From assembly GCA_016867855.1 (NCBI GenBank), contig VGIO01000003.1, positions 1-49,791 on the forward strand: a DNA stretch of 49,791 nt, written 5' to 3'. This stretch comes from Calditrichota bacterium (lineage in GTDB: Bacteria > Electryoneota > AABM5-125-24 > Hatepunaeales > Hatepunaeaceae). The notes under the pieces are model-generated. The model was not told where the DNA came from, searched no databases, and worked only from the letters and a program-made list of their open reading frames with translations. This document shows positions 46,807 to 49,791 of the stretch, piece by piece (the first letter of the stretch is position 1; every line of letters begins with the position of its first letter). The position numbers and the translations under genes were made by a program.

Positions 46807-48003
46807 TTAGTGGTGTCCGTTCTTCCTCAGGAAGGCCGGCACATTCAGGTCTGTGGGCGGCTCGCCTTCCAGGTCCACTTCAAGCAACCGGCGCGGCGCT
46901 TCGCGCTGGGGTAGAGCCGACTCCAAATCGAGTCCGGTGCGGAACTTCGGCGGCAATTCCATATCCGGCCGAATGCTCAAAGGCCGTGCATCGGCGCTCT
47001 TTTCCTTAAGCGGTGGCGGCGCGGCGGTCTTGGCTTTGTTAAAGCCGGTTGCAATTAATGTAACCCGGATGCTGTCGCCCAATTCTTCATCGATCCCGGT
47101 GCCGAATAGGATATTGGCGTCTTCGCCGACGGCTTCACGTACAGTCATACCGGCGTCGTTGACTTCCAACAGCGTCATATTGGACGAGCCGGTAATTTGC
47201 AGCAGGACGCCGGCTGCGCCGGCTATCGACAAATCTTCCAGCAGGGGCGAGGAAATGGCGTATTGCGCTGCCCGTTTGCCGCGCTCTTCGCCACTGGCGA
47301 CACCGATGCCGATCATTGCATCGCCGCCATACTGGATGATGGTCTGAACATCGCGGAAATCGAGATTCCAATCGCCGTATTTCTGGACGATGTTGGTGAT
47401 GCCGGTGGTGGCGTTCATCAGCACGCTGTCGGCTTTCTCAAAGGCTTCCTTGAGCGTGGTGTTGATTTCGACGATGCCGAGCAAACGCTGGTTGGGAATT
47501 GCAATCAATGTATTGACCTGCGCGCGCAGGGCTTTGATGCCGCTTTCAGCCACTATCATCCGCTGCCGGCCTTCGAATACAAAGGGCAGTGTAACGATGG
47601 CGACGGTCAGGGCATTGAGGCTGTGGGCGATTTCAGCCACGATGGGCGAAGCCCCAGTGCCGGTGCCTTTGCCCATCCCGGCCGTTAAAAATATGAGTTC
47701 GCTGCCGAGAAGCGCTTCCTTGATAAGTTCCCGGTCCTCTTCGGCGGCTTGGCGTCCGATGTCTGGATTGGCGCCGGAGCCTTGCCCTTTAGTAAGTTGA
47801 TGACCGATTTGAACCTTGTGCGTAGCCAGGCTTTGCGCTAGCGATTGAGTGTCGGTATTAACAGCGACGAATTTTATGCCTTTGACGCCGGATTGAATCA
47901 TCCGGTTAACGGCATTGCAGCCGGCGCCTCCGATGCCGACGACCGTCATTAATTCGTTCATTATCGGTTCGTCAGCTAATTCGATGCGCATTGTCTCGAA
48001 CAT
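46807..48003 (-). CDS. ftsZ: Cell division GTPase FtsZ with altered tubulin signature
   Basis: FtsZ polymerises into the division ring. 398 residues: GTPase core with VVGIGGAGCNAVNRM, the signature GMGKGTGTGASP (109-120; normally GMGGGTGTGAAP, so Lys112 replaces Gly), and the T7-loop region NLDFRDVQTII. The linker after about 330 is variable; the C-terminal peptide DLNVPAFLRKNGHH matches the conserved tail that binds FtsA and other partners. ATG start with AAGGAG about 8 bases upstream supports the listed start. ftsA lies upstream on the same strand, separated by a 296-bp spacer holding a truncated MITE. Confidence 0.94.
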   Translation of the reverse strand: MFETMRIELADEPIMNELMTVVGIGGAGCNAVNRMIQSGVKGIKFVAVNTDTQSLAQSLATHKVQIGHQLTKGQGSGANPDIGRQAAEEDRELIKEALLGSELIFLTAGMGKGTGTGASPIVAEIAHSLNALTVAIVTLPFVFEGRQRMIVAESGIKALRAQVNTLIAIPNQRLLGIVEINTTLKEAFEKADSVLMNATTGITNIVQKYGDWNLDFRDVQTIIQYGGDAMIGIGVASGEERGKRAAQYAISSPLLEDLSIAGAAGVLLQITGSSNMTLLEVNDAGMTVREAVGEDANILFGTGIDEELGDSIRVTLIATGFNKAKTAAPPPLKEKSADARPLSIRPDMELPPKFRTGLDLESALPQREAPRRLLEVDLEGEPPTDLNVPAFLRKNGHH

Positions 48004-48299
48004 TGGATGACTCCTTGGATATTTAATTTAATAAAAGACTTAGTTTGAGGCTTTTTATATGCTGTTTTCTAAGAAAAACTTGCCGATGTTCCGGTGGAAA
48101 TCGCAAGTAGGGCATTCCCGGACAACCTATTTAGGTTTTTATTTTACAGCGCGCATTTTAGTTTTATTTTCATCATCATCATCACATTGATATTCGTCTG
48201 CCGAAAACCAAGCATAGAATGCGGCGGACGAGGGCGTCCGCCTTGCTATCAGTTAATAAATCCAACACTTTTGCTATTACCTCATTAGTCATTCAATTA
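48004..48299. other. 296-bp ftsA-ftsZ spacer with microsatellite and MITE remnant
   Basis: It contains the ftsZ Shine-Dalgarno, AT-rich DNA with (CAT)4 at 48171-48182, and the truncated MITE copy F. In most bacteria ftsA and ftsZ are nearly contiguous; here the spacer is unusually long. No gene is seen. Confidence 0.7.
48193..48283 (+). mobile_element. MITE-like element, copy F (left end truncated)
   Basis: 91 bp matching the right two-thirds of copies B-D, from inside the inner hairpin (TCGTCTGCCGAAAACC) to CACTTTTGCTATTACCTC. The left terminal repeat and left arm are missing; a CATCATCATCAT tract lies just outside. It is a decayed copy, so no target duplication is expected. Confidence 0.85.
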
Positions 48300-49559
48300 T
48301 CAAACCTTAAGCAAAACCGTTTCGACTGCTGCCCGCACCGATGCCCAGAGGCCGGTCGCAGCGCGTGGATGCTGGCGTGTGGAAGCGGATTCGACTGCTT
48401 CAGGATTTTTAAGAGCGAACAAAATTAATCCTACGGCGGCTGAGAAAGCGGGATTATGCACTGTATCCGCCAGTCCGTAGATGCCGCGCGGGCAGCCGAC
48501 GCGCGCCGGACGCTTAAAGACTTCCTCGGCTAACCTTGCCGCGCCTTTCAGCAGCGCGCCGCCGCCGGTTAGCACGATGCCGGCAGCGATGAGTTCGTTG
48601 TAGTCGACGCGTTTGATTTCGCGTCGCGCCAGCCGGAATATTTCGTCCATTCGATCGCGGATAACGGAATTCAATTCGATAGGGTCAACGATGCGGCCGG
48701 TGAAATCACCGCTGGGTTCAAGATTGATAGACTGGCTGTCGTTGGCAGGCGGCAGCGCGCCGCCCTTTTCGATTTTCAGTTTTTCAGCCGCATCCGGCGG
48801 AACGCCGATGACATGGGCGATGTCACGCGTGATATTCCCGCCGCCGTAAGGTATGACGGCCGTATGCCGAATAGCCTTCTCGTGCCAGATTGCCAGGTCG
48901 GTTGTGCCGCTGCCGATGTCCAACAACGCTACGCCGAGATCCTTCTCATCTTCGCTTAGGACAGCGTAACTAGCGGCTAACGGCGCGAGGACAGTTTGAT
49001 GTAGATTGATGCCGGCGCTTTTCACGCAGCGATTGATGGTCTGCGCCATCGAAGTTTGTCCGGTTACGATATGCACATCGGCAGCCAGCCGCATTCCGCT
49101 GATACCGATGGGGTCGCAAATTCCCGGCTGGGTATCGACGGTATAACTTTGAGGCAGGACATGGATGATTTCACGGTCGGTCGGCAGAGAAATTTCGCGC
49201 GAACGTTCGAGAACGCGGTTCACATCGATGGGATTAATAATTCGTTCGCGATCGGTGGACTTAGTTTGACTCACGGTGACTACGCCGCGGCTGTTGAGCG
49301 AGCGGATATGCTCGCCGGATATGCCGACATAAGTGTCGCGCACTTTGACGCCAGCCATCTGTTCCGCTTCGTCCAGTGCATCCCGTATCGAATCGATGGC
49401 TTTCTCCATCTCGACCACCACACCTTTACGAATTCCGTGCGAAGCCACTGTTCCTACACCGACGACCTGAACCTCGCCATCATCCACAATTTCGGCTATG
49501 ACCGCGCCGATTTTCGATGTTCCGAGGTCTATTCCAACCACTGTTTCTATTACTGGCAT
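48300..49559 (-). CDS. ftsA: Cell division protein FtsA
   Basis: FtsA is the actin-like protein that anchors FtsZ to the membrane. 419 residues: phosphate-1 motif VVGIDLGTSKIGAVIAE, VALLDIGSGTTDLAIW (phosphate 2), IVLTGGGALLKGAARLAEEVF (adenosine) and the 1C subdomain inserted near 85-165. The C-terminal helix GLWASVRAAVETVLLKV fits an amphipathic membrane anchor. ATG start at 49559; the leader has AGTTTGAAAGTTGGAAAG low-complexity strings and the second dispersed-repeat copy beyond. Confidence 0.95.
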   Translation of the reverse strand: MPVIETVVGIDLGTSKIGAVIAEIVDDGEVQVVGVGTVASHGIRKGVVVEMEKAIDSIRDALDEAEQMAGVKVRDTYVGISGEHIRSLNSRGVVTVSQTKSTDRERIINPIDVNRVLERSREISLPTDREIIHVLPQSYTVDTQPGICDPIGISGMRLAADVHIVTGQTSMAQTINRCVKSAGINLHQTVLAPLAASYAVLSEDEKDLGVALLDIGSGTTDLAIWHEKAIRHTAVIPYGGGNITRDIAHVIGVPPDAAEKLKIEKGGALPPANDSQSINLEPSGDFTGRIVDPIELNSVIRDRMDEIFRLARREIKRVDYNELIAAGIVLTGGGALLKGAARLAEEVFKRPARVGCPRGIYGLADTVHNPAFSAAVGLILFALKNPEAVESASTRQHPRAATGLWASVRAAVETVLLKV

Positions 49560-49663
49560 CTTTACTCTCGCTTTTTATCAAGTTGAAAGTTAAAAAGTTT
49601 GAAAGTTGGAAAGTTTGAAAGACAATTGGTTCAAAATGGATTCAATGATGACAGGTATTATTT

Positions 49664-49787
49664 CATACCAATTTGCATTCAAATGAATAATAAAGGGATG
49701 CAAAATTAACAACGGATTAAACGGATAGAACGGATAACATAGCGGCTTTACAGGATTATCCGTTTCATCCGTTTAATCTGTTGTGAA
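49664..49787. repeat. 120-bp dispersed repeat, copy 2
   Basis: It matches 20590-20709 from CATACCAATTTGCATTCA to TTTCATCCGTTTAATCTG with small insertions and substitutions, in the same orientation. It runs to near the right edge of the window, so its end may continue beyond. Confidence 0.88.
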
Positions 49788-49791
49788 TTTG

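Noticed and set aside
47197-47800. Long plus-strand open frames opposite ftsZ
   Set aside because: They are shadows of the high-GC coding strand of ftsZ; no domain or start signal supports them.

Overview
The window is a gene-dense stretch of core chromosome from a Gram-negative bacterium. An outer membrane is implied by lnt, bamD, an MsbA-type exporter and a secreted multiheme cytochrome. The cytochrome ends in a PNPFNP-type C-terminal sorting domain of the type IX secretion kind, which points to the Fibrobacteres-Chlorobi-Bacteroidetes (FCB) superphylum or a related candidate phylum such as Zixibacteria-like lineages. This placement is inference from gene content. No rRNA or tRNA gene was seen.

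Layout. (1) 1-10.8 kb, all +: rpoZ (cut by the window edge), coaBC, a family-4 uracil-DNA glycosylase, dnaB, a RelA/SpoT-type (p)ppGpp enzyme, ruvX, a Gfo/Idh/MocA oxidoreductase, lnt, a small membrane protein and bamD. From relA onward the genes are translationally coupled by 1-4 base overlaps. (2) 11-18 kb, +: MsbA-like ABC exporter, glycosyltransferase, a 38-residue rubredoxin-like protein, otsB and otsA (trehalose synthesis), and a Xer recombinase. (3) 18.2-20.2 kb, -: a nonaheme cytochrome with its own terminator and promoter/dyad. (4) 20.9-25.6 kb, +: pgsA, pgpA, cinA, pgk, tpiA. (5) 26-28 kb, -: two tandem phosphotransacylase paralogues. (6) 28.4-35 kb, +: a membrane spermidine-synthase-like protein, a histidine kinase with a c-heme motif in its periplasmic domain, its NtrC-type regulator, and an isocitrate/isopropylmalate dehydrogenase. 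(7) 35.1-42.1 kb, +: a 1011-residue TPR protein, a membrane glycosyltransferase 2 and an alpha-glucan phosphorylase. (8) 42.6-49.6 kb, -: a LOG-family protein, a queuosine-precursor transporter, ftsX, ftsE, a methyltransferase, ftsZ and ftsA.

The genes are mostly ordinary; the unusual content is the repeat landscape. A 150-bp MITE-like element with 18-bp terminal inverted repeats is present in five complete copies plus one truncated copy. I found a perfect 4-bp target-site duplication around all five complete copies. One copy sits exactly at the stop codon of the NtrC-type regulator and has rewritten its C-terminus; another supplies the apparent 5' end of the glycosylase gene. A second element, 99 bp plus a variable number of 29-bp units, lies in frame inside a glycosyltransferase gene; there it lacks the stop codon that the two intergenic copies carry in the same frame. 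Trinucleotide (CAT/ATG) microsatellites sit at the 5' ends of several genes, including a 14-histidine tract. Several hairpin repeats and low-complexity spacers fill the remaining intergenic DNA.

Other points: FtsZ has Lys in place of a Gly in its tubulin signature; pgsA has no ATG, GTG or TTG start before its conserved N-terminus; CoaC lacks the usual flap cysteine; the NtrC-type regulator reads GAFTDA; and a structured 122-nt segment precedes the Xer gene.
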